The notes beneath the pieces are model-generated. The model saw only the letters and a program-made list of their open reading frames with translations, made no database searches and was not told where the DNA came from. Positions 1 through 11,984 of a stretch of DNA of 64,000 nt are shown one piece after another (the first letter of the stretch is position 1; each line of letters begins with the position of its first letter). Position numbers and translations under genes: made by a program. Source of the stretch: Polytrichum commune (lineage: Eukaryota; Streptophyta; Polytrichopsida; Polytrichales; Polytrichaceae). The stretch is from the NCBI GenBank assembly GCA_950295325.1, contig OX485807.1:20679666-20743665 (forward strand), written 5' to 3'.

Positions 1-139
1 AGTCGTAAGGAACTCGTACTGACTGCATTACGGTCTCCTTCGGATGTAAAACCAGAGCAGGAGGCCGAGCACTTGATTTACAACTTGTAAACGCTAGCAA
101 AACTAAATCGATGAAGTGAGGAAGTATTAATTACTAATA

Positions 140-826
140 TTAATATGACGGAGAGAAGATGTGCGCACCTCCTACTCGCTGTGCTGCTACTTCAACTTCA
201 ACTTCAATACCAGTTCCCGTGACACGCTCTGCCTCTGCCTCCGCCTCCGCCTCTGCTTCCCCTTCCGCCTCGACTTCGGCTTCAGCTTCTCCCTCTACCT
301 CTGCCTCTCCCTCCCCCTCCCCCTCCCCCTCTCCCTCTCCCTCTCCCTCTCCATCTCCATCTCCATCTCCATCAGCCTCAACCTCAGCCTCAGCCTCAGC
401 CTCAGCCTCAGCTTCTGCCTCTGCCTCTGCCTCTGCCTCTGCCTCCACTTCTACTTCTGTTTCTGCTGCCTTCTCGTCTTCTGCGCCTCCTCTATCATCA
501 AAGGCCGACGAGCCTGTCCTATTCGTGGCATTCTTCTCCACAGCCACATCCCGCTTCATTTCACCCTCCGTTTCATTACGCATAACCACATCTTCTTGCT
601 CACCACCTAGACCTAAGTCCCCTGCTGCTGCTGCTGCTCCCGTTCCTGGTCCGTCGTGAACCACACGCTCTTGAGCATTGTCGGGCGCTTTTTCTCTCTC
701 TGCACGATGCTTGTCGGACTCTACCTCCGCGGGGAGGAATTCTAAGAGCCGGTCATCATCCTGCTCACCTCCTAATTCACCTTCATCGTCTTGCTCTGGC
801 TCTTGCTCTTGCTCTTTGCACTCCAT
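140..826 (-). CDS. Low-complexity Glu/Ala-rich open reading frame, possible first exon
   Basis: A 228-codon frame opens with an ATG (first residues MECKEQEQEPEQDD) and ends at a stop at 140. Residues 1-120 are acidic and mixed in composition. The rest is built from Glu-Ala, Glu-Gly and Asp-Gly dipeptide runs, which is what an impure CT/CCTC-type microsatellite encodes on this strand; the other strand gives Ser-Pro/Ser-Ala runs. The non-repetitive N-terminal part makes a real first exon possible, but no domain is recognisable and no splice partner was found to the left, where the window ends. It could equally be a microsatellite that happens to be open in several frames. Confidence 0.3.
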   Translation of the reverse strand: MECKEQEQEPEQDDEGELGGEQDDDRLLEFLPAEVESDKHRAEREKAPDNAQERVVHDGPGTGAAAAAGDLGLGGEQEDVVMRNETEGEMKRDVAVEKNATNRTGSSAFDDRGGAEDEKAAETEVEVEAEAEAEAEAEAEAEAEAEAEVEADGDGDGDGEGEGEGEGEGEGEGEAEVEGEAEAEVEAEGEAEAEAEAEAERVTGTGIEVEVEVAAQRVGGAHIFSPSY

Positions 827-2309
827 GATAGCTTACCTTGCTTGCTCACCCGATTTCGTAAAAATAGGAATGAAGAGAATCAGCAATCGCGAGGCTATGC
901 AAACCCCAACCACCTACTCCGAAAGCACAAGCCCTAATAATCCTGCAATGGCTCAATACTGGAGAGAGAGTTGCGAGAGGAAGGACAAAACGCATACAAC
1001 ACAGACATCCGAAAATAAATCCCTTCATTATGCCCGCCTGCCACGTGCTTGTTCGTGGTTGGTTATGTCGTGGCACACGTCAATGAATTGAAACAAAATT
1101 GGTTTCAAAGTCCGAGAAGCCTAATGCCTTAAAGTTGGGGACGGGGACGTAGAAGAGCGTACCTCTCATCCATCCAATGTAAAAACTTGGACTCCTATAT
1201 GTATGAGGCATATTTTTTTATCACTATGAGTTGCAATAGTCAACCACTGGCCAATTTCAATGACAAAGGCTATGATTTGATGTACAATAAGCAACAATGA
1301 CAATAACCCATACACATCACAGGTCAATTTCATACTAAAAAATGACACCCAACTTATATAAAAGCAAAAAAGATGGATCAATTAATCATATACTTATTTG
1401 TATTCTCTTATTGTGCATGTTATGTTATGTGGACCATGAACATTCTCATTTGATGCAAACAAATTACCACGTATGTAACTAGGATTTAAGTATATTTGGA
1501 TTTATGCATGACTTCTCGACAATTCCAACTGCCAATATGATGTACACCAAGTCACAAAACTACACAAATATGGTGGTTGGCAAACATGGAATACAGACAT
1601 TCGAAATCGTGGGTTATTGTGTTATTGCTTTTGTTATTATTGTTTGATGTTTTTGCCCCCACAAATACACATCCCTTATTACTTGTGGATAAGTGGTTTG
1701 TCCAATATACTTAAATGTTAGTTATTGTTTTTGCTAGTAAATTGATATGCAAAGATAATTTGCGGTGCAAGTTGATATGGAGGAATTAGTATTATAATGA
1801 AAATTGAGATGTTTGCCATGTCTTCTACTATAGATTGCACATTTAGTATTGACAAAAGCATGTTAAACTTTAGGTACAATCTTAATCCTTAACTCCTAAG
1901 GAACTGGGAGACCAAAACGTGGGTTCAATCAAATTTCATTGAAAATGTTTCTCATGTAGAGATTTCATTCATTAATTGATCTTCTTTCTTCCCTAATATT
2001 TTCAAACTACACCAAAGGTGCCAAAGAATATCAAGAATGACATAAAAGACACCCCACATTTCTAAGTTGACGCTACTAGCACACGCAACAGTAAATATTG
2101 ATGGTGAAGGAACAACTTATCTTTTTAGTTCAAGAGACACAAAGGGACAGAAAGGAATATCAATGTTTGTTTTGACACTGACATGCAATGTCCTTTTGCC
2201 ATCTCCAGTCCATGGTTGTATGGCCATGGGGACAAGGGTGGTTTCTTTCATATTTTCATAGGTGGGCCGTGGATTAATGTTAGTCAAATAATATGTGCAG
2301 AGGGGGTTA
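827..2309. other. Intergenic DNA with a fragment of a small inverted-repeat element
   Basis: No supported gene. At about 1149-1195 there is a partial copy of the terminal sequence (GTACCTCTCATCCATCCAA) shared with the elements at 47791 and 56336; the other end is absent. The rest is AT-rich, with only short chance reading frames. Confidence 0.5.
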
Positions 2310-2779
2310 GTGGAAGTTAGATGTTGTCATTGAGCGGGATCAGTGTTTGTTTTTTTTTTTTTTTCGAGTTTTCTTTTGTTTAGAGTAATGTGTGTTAGGT
2401 ATCTTATGATGGATTTTGAGAAGGTTTCCATTGATTTGTGTATTTTGGCGCATGGGATCCCTAGTTTATTGAAGGTTCCCAATGGAGGGCTTATGCATGG
2501 TGCCGCGAATGCCTGTCATGATGATGATGGGCAAAAGTACTCCCCAACCTAGTTGGATTACTAATGGTTGTAGTAGAGCATATTTGTTGAGTTTTTTTGT
2601 TGGTGACTTCCATGGGGAAACAATCGTTGCAATATGTCAAAGATCTAGAATTTTAGGTTTGGAATGACCAAGAAGGGGGGTTTGGCTCTGGGTGGGGCTC
2701 CTTAGTACGCAAAATATATTTGGTTGTAGGCGGGATAGGCATTTGTGTTTGGGTAAGTTCCAAGTCACGGTAGTAACCA

Positions 2780-5250
2780 AGATGGTATGGTGTTGTCCGG
2801 GTTGCGATTGGGGGTTTTGCCAGCATTTATTAAGGTGAAGTAGTGTGTCTTAGGGTGGGCCAGGAATATGTTGGCTAATGCATATGCGACTTCATTGTGT
2901 CAATTTGTGCGTAGGTTATTTATGTGTTTGTTTTTACAACATGAGAGTATATGGAGGCTTGTGTCGTTTTGGCATGATGGGCATAGGTTGCATAAGGGGG
3001 ATATGTCTTGTTTGAGGAAGTGTTGTCTGCAATAGTTACCAAGATATTTATCATAGCGGAATTTAAGGACCTATGTAATTTGTGCATTATTTAACCCAGG
3101 AGGTGTCCCATAATAGGTTGGACCATTTAAAGTGGAGGTTGGTGTTGGAAATCCTCTTGTGTGCATGTGATAGTGTGTTGGTTGTTTGTGATACAATTAC
3201 ACTTACATGTTCTTTTCAATGTATCTTTTCAAGTTACAGATTGATCCGTCTTGTTGGGTGGATTTTGGAGGGATGGAGGGCCAATATGGTGCTTGGTGAC
3301 CAATAAGATAGAAAGGGGTGAATATTATGGGTGGTGCGTCAACACTTTGTTTGGCAAGGTTACCAACTTCCTCATTTCTAGTAATGTTTGTATGAGCGCA
3401 TACCTTTTAAATGATGATACAATTGTTTGACCAGTCGGAGCGGGTAATGGTGATAATGGTTGTGGAGTGAGGGTTTGTGTGGGATGCGAGTTGTGCCCAA
3501 TTGATTACTTTGGGAAGGAGATCGAGATCCATTATGTGGGCATATCCATTGATGTTCCATAAGCTGAAGATTATATTATGTTCATGTGAGGAGTAATAGT
3601 GTGAGAAGCTCATGGGGCATGTGAGTGGGCTAGAAAAGTATGAGTGGGTGAGTTGGAATCTTTGTTTAAGGTTGCGAGGATCTGAGGTGGGAGTGTGTAA
3701 TGGTTTAGGGTTTAGGGTTTGTAGAGGGTACGGGTGGTGGGGAATTTGGTGCAAGCTTGGGGTTTCATGAGTGGGAGGTATTTTGTTCCTCCATGTTTGT
3801 TAACTATGTTTGTTAATGATAAAGTATGGGATATTTACAAGTCCTTGATAAATATCACCAAGTGGCCTAAGTTGTAAAATGCTTGTGTGGGTTGTTCACT
3901 AAGAGTGGTGGCATACCTCTCTAAGGAGGGAATAGGTCTTGATTCCAAATATGCCTTTTGGAGTTGAGTGTAGATGTTAGGGAGTCTTTGGGTATGTTGC
4001 ATATAGATTTAGTAAGATGGATGAAGAGCTTATCGAATTTATGAATGTCACAGACCAAGAAGGGGGTGATGTGGAAAGTGTATTTGATGGCCATGCCAAT
4101 CACCATGTTGAGTAGTTTTATTTTTTGTTGCATTGATGTTAGTGGTAGGAATAAGGCAGCATTGATTTTATTTTGGTAAAATACTTTCTTTTGGATGGAC
4201 CATTCAAGGGATGGAACTAGTTTTATTCTTAGGTATGTGTATGCGTTATTTTGTGAGAGTATGGGGAGCTACTAGTTTTTGCAGTTGGCATTCTATGCAT
4301 TGATGGTAAATGTGAGGGGTTAGAGTTTGGATATGTTGGAGTAGCATGTGATCACGCATTTATTTATTCCAAGGTCCATGTGTGCCCAGTTTGAGTATTG
4401 TCCTAGTTTATTGAGTTGTGGTTCTATGTTTTCTATGTGAACCATGAGGATGACCAAGTCATTTCCATATGTAGCGGTCGTTAGGGAATTTGGTGAGGTG
4501 GAGAATTTATACCTAAGTTTGTTTTTTTCAAGCCATTAGAGTCGTGGTTCTAATAAGATGATAAATAGATATGGGCTTAGTTTGTCGCTTTGGAAGGTTG
4601 CTCTACTAATTTGGATAGGTGGGTTGTGGTGAAGTGGGCTCCTCGGAATGAATTGGGACGGAATCCTTCTTGGCTATGGTGCATAATTTTGTGTTGTTCT
4701 CTAAAGGTGGTTAGGAGGGAGGTTAGTGTGCTTGTAAAGAGTTTGTAAATGGTGCATGCTAATGTGATGAGTTTATAGTATTATGTGCTATGTTTCTAAT
4801 GGTCAGGGATAGTTTTTTGGAGGTAGCATTGGAGGAAGAATAGATACATCATGTCGTGGAATTTATTAGGTGGTGCTTTAAAGATATCATTGCAGACCAT
4901 GTGCTTTGCCTTTAGATTGTTTTTAAGCATGTGCCATAATGATTTGTGTGAATGATGTAACTAGTGTTGGAAGTTGTGTGGAGGTTCTTTTTCTAACGTG
5001 AAGCCATCACTGTCTTGCCAAGGGTATTTGTGGATAGTACACATACATTCTAATGGATGGTCAATGGGGTCTGAGCATAGTGAAATGATTCAGATTGTGT
5101 GGAGTGTATAATATGTGAAATGGCTTTTGGATGAGTTGTTAGATTGCCGTGTTTGTCAATTAGGTAGTCTAGTGGGTTGATATCTTGTAGACAAAAGGTT
5201 TTTGTGTATTGTTTGGTTTTTTTTTTTTTTTTTCCTAGCATGCTCTTTAT
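2780..5250 (-). pseudogene. LINE reverse transcriptase / RNase H polyprotein remnant
   Basis: The pieces that identify it, on the minus strand, are as follows. Near 5150 is YLIDKHGNLTTHPKAISHII, the linker before the RT domain. Near 4470-4360 is YGND, where the YADD catalytic motif is expected, followed by NWAHMDLGINKCVIT. At 4133-3921 is KYTFHITPFLVCDIHKFDKL, the RT thumb. At about 3400-3310 is VCAHTNITRNEEVGNLAKQ, matching the RNase H end (AH..I..NE.AD.LAK). At about 3050-2890 is LKFRYDKYLGNYCRQ followed by a C..C...LH.L.C tail ending in NLRTN*HNEVAYA. The YGND change and several stops and frameshifts mean it cannot be active. Assignment to LINEs is by family knowledge; the exact clade is not determined. 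Confidence 0.72.
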
Positions 5251-5829
5251 TTCTTAATGTATCTTTTGTAATTATGGTTAGTTTGTAAGGTTGTGATTTT
5301 TCAGGCTTCAACTTTGGTTGTCTTGGTTGTGTTGGTGATGTTATATATCTAAACACATTTGTATATCATCTAGATCATTGAAGGTGGGTGGTGGGCACAT
5401 GTTAAGGAGTGTTTCCATGATTTGTGTTGTGGGGTTAAGTTTCCAATTCGGTGGGGCTGGGATCGGGGTCAGTAGAATTGCTTGTCCTATGATGTGATAT
5501 GTGTTGACGTGACGCTACCATTGTTTTTGGGCTTTGCAGGGTAGGAATCCACCTTCACGCTTTGTTTATGGGATGAGGGCAAGTGAGGGGGGGGGGGAGG
5601 GGGAGGTAATTTGTAGTAATCTAGTCAGTTGGAGAAAATTTTATGACATTGAGCTCATTGAATTTAGTGAGGAAGGCTTGGATGTTGAATTTTGGTGTGG
5701 GATACATGTATTGTGGGGGTGTATTGGTTGAGGTGCAAAGGATCATTGAACTAAAAGTTGAGGGAATTGGAGGGTTATTGGGAAGTGGTTTGAATTGAGG
5801 TGTAGGTGTGTGTTGGTGTAGTTAGTTAA

Positions 5830-6555
5830 AGTGAGTTATCTAGATGTAAAAGCCATCTATGAGATTGCTATGGCTATAGTTAAGGCCACCTTGTCTTGAA
5901 AAGGTAGCAGTGTTAGAAATCGGGGTTATTTGTAGGTGGCGGGAGCAAGCACGGTCAAGTATATGGGAAAAACGCTCCGGTAAATTAAAACCATAATTTA
6001 TTTATTCAAACACCTAAAGATAATATCAAAGTGTTGTTTAAATTGGATTTTTTTTCATGGTGCCCTCTATTGTTGTGTTAGGTACTCAAATATAGAATAT
6101 GAAGATGAGATCTTCAAAACTTATCATTAAAAATACTGCTCTAAAAGGTAATGGCTAAATCATGTTTTGAACGTAGATTTCATGACCTTAAATATTTTGA
6201 AGTTGGATTTTTTTAATATTCCTTGAATTCATAATAAACTTGAGGGCACCATTACAAGAAAATGTACAAGAACATCAATTTCATGTTATTTTGTCATATT
6301 TTATCATATTTTAAACAAATTTTAGAGAATCAAGTGTTTGATATACCTACTTGCACACTACTTGCACCATCTTCTAAAATATGTAGACTTTTCTTGAAAT
6401 CATTTTTGTCAACATATTTTGCTTGGTTTTGTAGATCAAAGTGTTTTTCAAATGTTTATGATTTTTTTCCTTCACAAAACTCAAAATTAATATATATTTT
6501 TGAATCACTTCCACTTAAACTTATGCAGGGTAATGGAATTGTGTACTTGGTTGTG
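5830..6555. other. AT-rich segment interrupting the LINE
   Basis: Here the G-rich (plus-strand) LINE texture stops and AT-rich sequence takes over until about 6555. No clear inverted repeats or target duplication were seen. A 101-codon plus-strand frame at 6262-6567 (start MYKNINFMLFCHILSYF) has no recognisable domain and is probably chance. Confidence 0.35.
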
Positions 6556-6804
6556 CTTAAGCCCTAGCAAGTGTAAGCCTGTCAATTTGCGTGTTTTGTG
6601 GGAGAAGCCATGTATTGGTTGAAGAATTTGGAGGGTTTTTTTTTACGATGTGATTTGGGTATGCTGGGAATAGGTGTTGAAGTGATGATTGTGATGGTTG
6701 CGGGTGATTAGGGAGAGTGTTTGTGACATAGTCGTATAATTCTTGTACGAGGTGTTCTGGTAGGTTGGAGGAAGTGAGCATTTGGGTGATGGGATACAAG
6801 ACAA

Positions 6805-6829
6805 GGGGGTGGGGGGGGGGGGGGGGGGG
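6805..6829. repeat. Long G homopolymer
   Basis: Runs of G interrupted by single T bases lie inside the LINE remnant. Similar long G or C runs occur at 16183, 23297, 25599, 50601, 50931, 53789 and 61740. Their exact lengths may be uncertain in the assembly. Confidence 0.8.
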
Positions 6830-7622
6830 TCAAGCAGTGGTGACATGGATTATAATCTTCTTAGGAGGGTGAGGTCTTTTGCCAGGAATCCATTTTGTAG
6901 GGTTTGGTTACATACTAAGGGGATTGGGCTTATGAAGATTATTAAGTTGTAGATGAGGTTGGGGGTATCATAAGTGTCTAAAAGTTGGGAGTGACATGTG
7001 AGGCGTGGAGATTTATGTTGGAGTGTAGTGTGTTGTGGGGAGGTTTGTATGTAGGGAAGGAAGGTGGGAAATAATGATGTGTATCCAAGTTTAAGTGTTG
7101 TGGATTGACTTTGGTAGTATTACGAGTGTCTATATTTGAAAGAGATGGGCATGTCATTGAAGATATGATGCGTGGGTCATGGGTTAGGGGAGATATCTCT
7201 TACTAGTAGGAGGGTGGAGGTATTCCATACACAATAATGTTTTCTTTTCTTTTCTTTTTGGAAATTTTTGGTGTGTATGTGATATTTGTAGAAATGTGCC
7301 TACAGGGGTGAGGTTTATTATGGGTGGGAGTATATTCTTGACGTATGGGGGATGATGGTGTGGTAGATATACGTCTTTGGAATGTATGAGTGGCATCATC
7401 GTATGGGGGTGGATGTTCGAAGATGAATGTTTCATGGGTGATAGAAGAAGCGTTATGTTAAGTGAATGTTGTTGTGGTAGTTCATGATTTGCAGGATAGT
7501 GGGGTGTGGTCATATTGGAGATACGTGGGATTGGTGAGTTGAAGAGGACGACTATGGTGAGTAGACTTTTCGTTGTGATGTGTGGTAGGCATGTTTGTGC
7601 GGGTGCGAAGATACTGTAGTGA

Positions 7623-7649
7623 GGGCATCGCCACCCATTCCCCCCAACG
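7623..7649 (+). repeat. Left terminal inverted repeat of the Harbinger element
   Basis: The sequence starts GGGCATCGCCACCCATTCCC and is matched in reverse at 13274-13299 apart from a small difference after GCCAC. The flank TGA is repeated at the other end. A GC-rich block (to about 7870) follows, giving chance Pro/Ala-rich frames on both strands. Confidence 0.85.
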
Positions 7650-8314
7650 CCAACGGGGGGAGGGTCTGGATGGCGTGGGCCGGCCACTGTGCCGGGGCAG
7701 CTCCCGGGCTCTTTGCCAGCGGGCCCGAGCAGCGGCCCGCCAACCGCACAAGTGGCGGACTGCGAAGGGGGGTCACTGACAAGGCCCCCTTCCTTGTGCT
7801 TTCCACCATCCTCCACCCCCTTTCCTACACCTTCCTCTCCGCCCCTCCTCCCCCTCCCCATTCTTCCCCTCCCTTATCAGTGCTCACCAAAACTGTGAGC
7901 ACCTTGTTTTTGGCACTTTTGCAAGGAGTTTTGCTTGTTTATTTTGAGGGGATTGTGTTATGTTTTTTAGCAAAATTTCAGGGTTTATGTCGGAGGAGTG
8001 CAGGGGGTGAGGTTTAGGAAGTTTTAGGGGAGGTTTACGAGTGTTGGTGAAGCATTTTTTAAAGAGGTTTTGGGAGGGTGTTTTTAAATTTTTTTGGAGA
8101 TATTGAGGGAGTATTTGGGTGGTTGTGGGGACATTTTGGAGAGATTGTTGGGAGGTTTAAGGGGGGAAATATATTAGTTGCTTTTAAATTGACATATGAG
8201 AGGTTTCATGGTGTTTTAGGGGAGTTTTCTAGAGGTTTGAGGAGAGTTTTGTTTAGGTTTAGGGTAGGGTTTGGAGGAGTTTTTTGAAATTTGAGTTTAT
8301 CTTTGCTTAGGCGG

Positions 8315-9357
8315 ATGGAGGCTTGGAGTACTAGGTTTAGGAAGTCCCGGGAGAGGTTTTTGGAGGACGACGAAGATGATGACGTGGACATGGAGATGGC
8401 CATTGACCAGTTCCATGACTTCATTGATTATGAACCCTTGTCACGGAGAACTGCAGGTGGTTCACGCCAAGGCAAGGCAGCTAACATTGAGAGAGATAGA
8501 GTGATTATGGATGCACAGATGCACAAGGATTATTTTGCAGATCGTCCTACTCATGGCCCAAATATCTTTCGGCGTCGATATCGCATGAGGAGGTCATTTT
8601 TTTGTTATATTTTGAAGAGGGTGTGTGCCCGGGATGTATATTTTGTACAGAAGAGGGATGCGGCTGGCTTGCTAGGGTTGTCTTCACGGCAGAAGGTAAC
8701 CGCTGCACTGCGGATGCTAGCACTGGGAGTGTATGCAGATGCCATGGATGACTATTGCCGGACGAGTGAGTCCACAGCCATGGAGTGCATGGGGAGATTT
8801 TGTGCTGCAATGCGGGCGGAGTTTGGGAAGTACTACCTGCGGAAACCCACGTATGGGGATTACCGGCAACAACTCACCATCAATGAGGCCCGTGGATTCC
8901 CAGTATGTTTGGCTCTCTAGATTGCATGCATTATGAGTGGAATAATTGCCCTGTGGCTTGGCATGGTGATTTTGGAGATCGAGACGGCAAAAAATCCATT
9001 ATCCTGGAAGCTGTGGCTGACCAGAGCTTGCACATTTGGCACATTTATTTTGGCCTCTCCGGTTCAAACAATGACATGAATGTCTTAGATCGGTCCCCCT
9101 TGATCCATGACTTGCTAAGCGGCGCCGCATGTGACATGACATTTGAGGTAAACGGCCAAAAGTACAACCGCTACTACTTGTTGGCTAATGGTATTTACCC
9201 ACAATGGAGATAATTTGTCCAAAGCATCCACAACCCCGAGGATGAGAAGAGGAAACACTTCGCAAAGAGGCAAGAAGCTTGCAGGAAAGATGTGAAGAGG
9301 TGTTTCGGCATTCTTCAAGCCCGGTTTGCAATCATTCGCAATCCGTGCCGGTTATGT
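8315..9357 (+). pseudogene. PIF/Harbinger (ALP1-like) DDE transposase, inactivated
   Basis: The first ATG in the open frame is at 8315 (MEAWSTRFRKSRERFLEDD). An N-terminal helical part follows, with MHKDYFADRPTHGPNIFRRR and RKPTYGDYRQQLTINEARGF, both typical of plant Harbinger/ALP1-like transposases. At about 8902, between RGFP and MFGSLDC, one base is missing and the frame shifts. The nuclease then continues with SLDCMHYEWNNCPVAW (first Asp) and GLSGSNNDMNVLDRSPL (second Asp). An in-frame TAA after YPQWR (9211-9213) breaks it again. The C-terminal motif reads RKDVKRCFGILQARFAIIR, with Lys where the third catalytic Glu is expected. Similarity stops at about 9357, so the C-terminus is truncated. 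Frameshift, stop and lost Glu each suffice to kill it. Confidence 0.85.
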
Positions 9358-10071
9358 GTTGGAGACAATCTTATGTTGATTCGATATATTAGAATAAGCA
9401 ATATGCATTGTTATTCCCATTGGCAATTTCAAAGCTTCAACAGTACACTTGTACAATGCAGATGTATGTCTCACCTCACATTGAACAATCAACCCCAACA
9501 ACAATTTATTTTTCTTGTTGTCAATAAATTTTTTGCAACCTTTAACAATTGCCTCATAATCTGAAAGAGTTTGAATTATGAAACCTCGACAGTTCCATAA
9601 ATTCAACATGGGCTTACAATGCAATGTGTAATCTATGTCCCAAAGATTCGGACATGGTTTACATCTTTTCCCCTCCTCTCTTAATTTTTTAAGACAATTA
9701 TTACATACTTTATGATAATGATCAATAATTGTACATTTTGAGAGATCTGTATTTTGACTGTTGAACAATTTTCTGAAAATGTCATTTTTCAATGTGTATT
9801 CACAAGAAATAACATACATTGTTGAATGACGTTGTCATTCCCGATGTGCAAAATATGAGCATCCGACAAATCCAATTTCATTGCATATCAGCTCATATAG
9901 GTTTTTGTCCTCCAAAAGTTTCTGATCTACTAGTGAAGCATACTTGCGTGGTTTATGGTTTGACGCGGATGTCATTGTGCACAAAAGCTCAATAATACAA
10001 TTAAGATAAATGAATATATTTCTTGACGAAAAGATGTAAGAAAACGGTTTAGGATCTATAAAAGAAGTCAA
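9352..10071 (-). pseudogene. Unidentified cysteine-rich reading frame with one internal stop
   Basis: Two minus-strand frames (10071-9835 and 9819-9352) lie in the same phase, separated by a single TGA and five codons, so together they form one frame of about 238 codons. Visible features are CTMTSASNHKPRKYASLVD near the start, VCNNCLKKLREEGKRCKPC (two CxxC pairs, like a zinc-binding knuckle) in the middle, and a basic segment FIDNKKNKLLLGLIVQCEVR near the end. Composition is AT-rich, unlike the transposase next to it. I do not recognise the family. It may be cargo of, or a nested insertion in, the Harbinger element; no boundary repeats were found. Confidence 0.4.
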
Positions 10072-10167
10072 ATTTTAAGGTCTAATAAAAATGTATATTA
10101 AATATAAAAGAAATATATTAAAGTAAAAGAGCATAAAGTAATAGAACGGCCAAACACCTATAGGTAT

Positions 10168-10875
10168 GTGTTGGTTTTTGTCATTGTCAAGATAAGAATG
10201 CTTTGCGTGCAATTTTATATAAAATAAAATAATATTATATAATGATGTAACTAATGTAACCAATACCCTACCGAGGTATTAGTCACATTAGTCACAACGT
10301 TATAAAATCTTGCACAACTTTCACACCGTGAGGCTTAACTTTGTTACAATTTCTGATATAGTTGCCACATTAGAGAAGGTTCAATTGTGCAAATTTTTAC
10401 GGTCATTTGATATTGTGACATATTGTTTTGATTTTTTTTATTTTTATTCTCTTTAAATTCAATTTCAAATCGAGAAATCGTTAAAATGATCTAGTACATG
10501 TTGGAGTGTGTTGGTTTTGGTCATGGTAATGATAGGAATGTTTTACATGCAAATTCATATACAATAAAATGAAATTATAGACGATTGTATAAGGATGTGA
10601 CTAATGTGACTAATACCCTGCCAAGGTATTAGTCATATTAGTCACAACATTATAAAATGTTGCACGACTCTCATATCTTGAGGCCTAAGTTTGTGATAAT
10701 TTTTTGTATAGTTGCTACATCAAGGAAGTTTGGATTTTGGAAGTTTTTATGGTCATTTGATATTGTGACATATTATTGTTTTTTTAATTCTCTTTAAATT
10801 GAATTTGAAATTGAGAAATCGTTAAAATGGTCTAGTACATGTTGGAGTGTGTTGGTTTTGGTCATGGTAATGAAG
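10168..10875. repeat. Tandem 340-base repeats with internal hairpins
   Basis: The phrase GTGTTGGTTTT recurs at 10168, 10508 and 10849, giving two full units of 340 and 341 bases and a short third. Each full unit contains a near-perfect inverted repeat of about 21 bases per arm. The clearest, at 10597-10645, reads GTGACTAATGTGACTAATAC on one side with its complement after a few bases. The repeats lie inside the Harbinger element. Confidence 0.8.
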
Positions 10876-11049
10876 AAACAAATTTACCCCAATTTCTTTT
10901 GCAATTTCATATTTATTTTTGCAAAGTCTATTTCTCAAGTTCATACTCATTCAAATTCTTCATACTTCTTAAAAGTTCGGTTATGAAAATTTGAAATGAT
11001 GACTTCAATTTTTAGTGGTGGATTTGTTTGTTGTGGATGGAGTAAATTG

Positions 11050-11984
11050 GATTCTACGTAGTGATTTATTTGCTTCTCCACAGAGAATGGATTCATTGAA
11101 TGGTACTTGCTGACAAATAGCAATTGATGTAGAATATTATGTCATTCAAATTTTTTCACATACCTATAATGATTTTAAGGATAAAAACTGTGTATGAAAG
11201 GATAAAAACATTTTATTTTCAATAAAATTGGATACATCCATTTGCGTGCCTTAATTCTACCATCTCATCATCATCATCTAATTCTACTGGACATGAACCC
11301 CTACTAACTACCCCGTTCCAGTCTGAATTGCTTGCTTGCATTTGTAGCCACGAACCAACACCTCCAGGGAACAAATGAAATTCGCCACCTACAGCAACAA
11401 GACATGAACAACAACATCACCAAGACAGAGATTAGCAATAACATCAAGGCCAACAGAAAGAGCCAAAAACGAGGAACAACAACAACGAGGACCATCAGCA
11501 ACAACATCAAGGCGAGTACGACCAGGAAGACCACGATCAGCACAGGGAAGGGGAAGACCAAAAACAACACAGAAAAAAAAGGCGATGACGACCAACAGCA
11601 ACACAGATCGACGAGGAAGGGGAAGAGGCGGTCTGTGTCCAGCACCTCCCACAGCCACCGAAGAACACGAGGAAGGGGAAGACCGTTTGAAATCGAAACC
11701 CAAAAATAAAATAAACGACATCCTCACCTGCAGCTTCGTTGTCTTCGCGCTGGCTCCGCGGACTCCCTCCTCGACAGGGAGAGACCTCTCCCACACATCC
11801 TCCTCCTCCCTCTCTTCCCCCACACTGCGTCCCTCTTCCTCGTCCCAATCCCTCCCCTCCAGCTCTGGATCCCAGTCCTTCTCCGACGCCTCTCTCCCAC
11901 TCCCCGACGCCCCTCCTCCTTGTAGTGTTGCCCTGCCCCTCCCTCCCAACCCTCCCCCTCTCCCTGCCGCACCTCCCCTTCGCC
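11050..11984. other. Middle of Harbinger element, low-complexity tracts
   Basis: About 11270-11700 is CAACA/AAGG-rich, and 11700-12060 is CCCTCT/CCTCCC-rich, giving long but compositionally trivial frames on both strands (Arg/Gly/Glu-rich on minus, Ser/Pro/Leu-rich on plus). No coding assignment is supported beyond the C-terminal end of the Myb-like gene. Confidence 0.5.

Larger units (their letters stand above)
2310..7622 (-). mobile_element. Degenerate LINE (non-LTR retrotransposon) with RNase H, 3' part
   Basis: Read on the minus strand, this stretch gives in order: endonuclease-side remnants (about 7600-5400), reverse transcriptase (about 5250-3900), an RNase H-like part (about 3760-3300) and a Cys/His-rich tail (about 3060-2800). 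Conserved pieces occur in all three frames with many stops, so the copy is dead. It is cut by an AT-rich segment at about 5830-6550. A T-run on the plus strand at 2348-2364 may mark its poly(A) end. A PIF/Harbinger element sits at 7623-13299, and similar proline/histidine/threonine-rich coding texture resumes beyond it. This implies the Harbinger element inserted into the LINE. Confidence 0.7.

Noticed and set aside
159-659. Plus-strand Ser/Pro/Ala-rich frames
   Set aside because: They are the reverse reading of a CT-rich microsatellite; the minus frame has a better non-repetitive start.
7184-7861. 225-codon minus-strand frame across the Harbinger left end
   Set aside because: It fuses GC-rich terminal DNA of the Harbinger element to LINE remnant and is open by composition.
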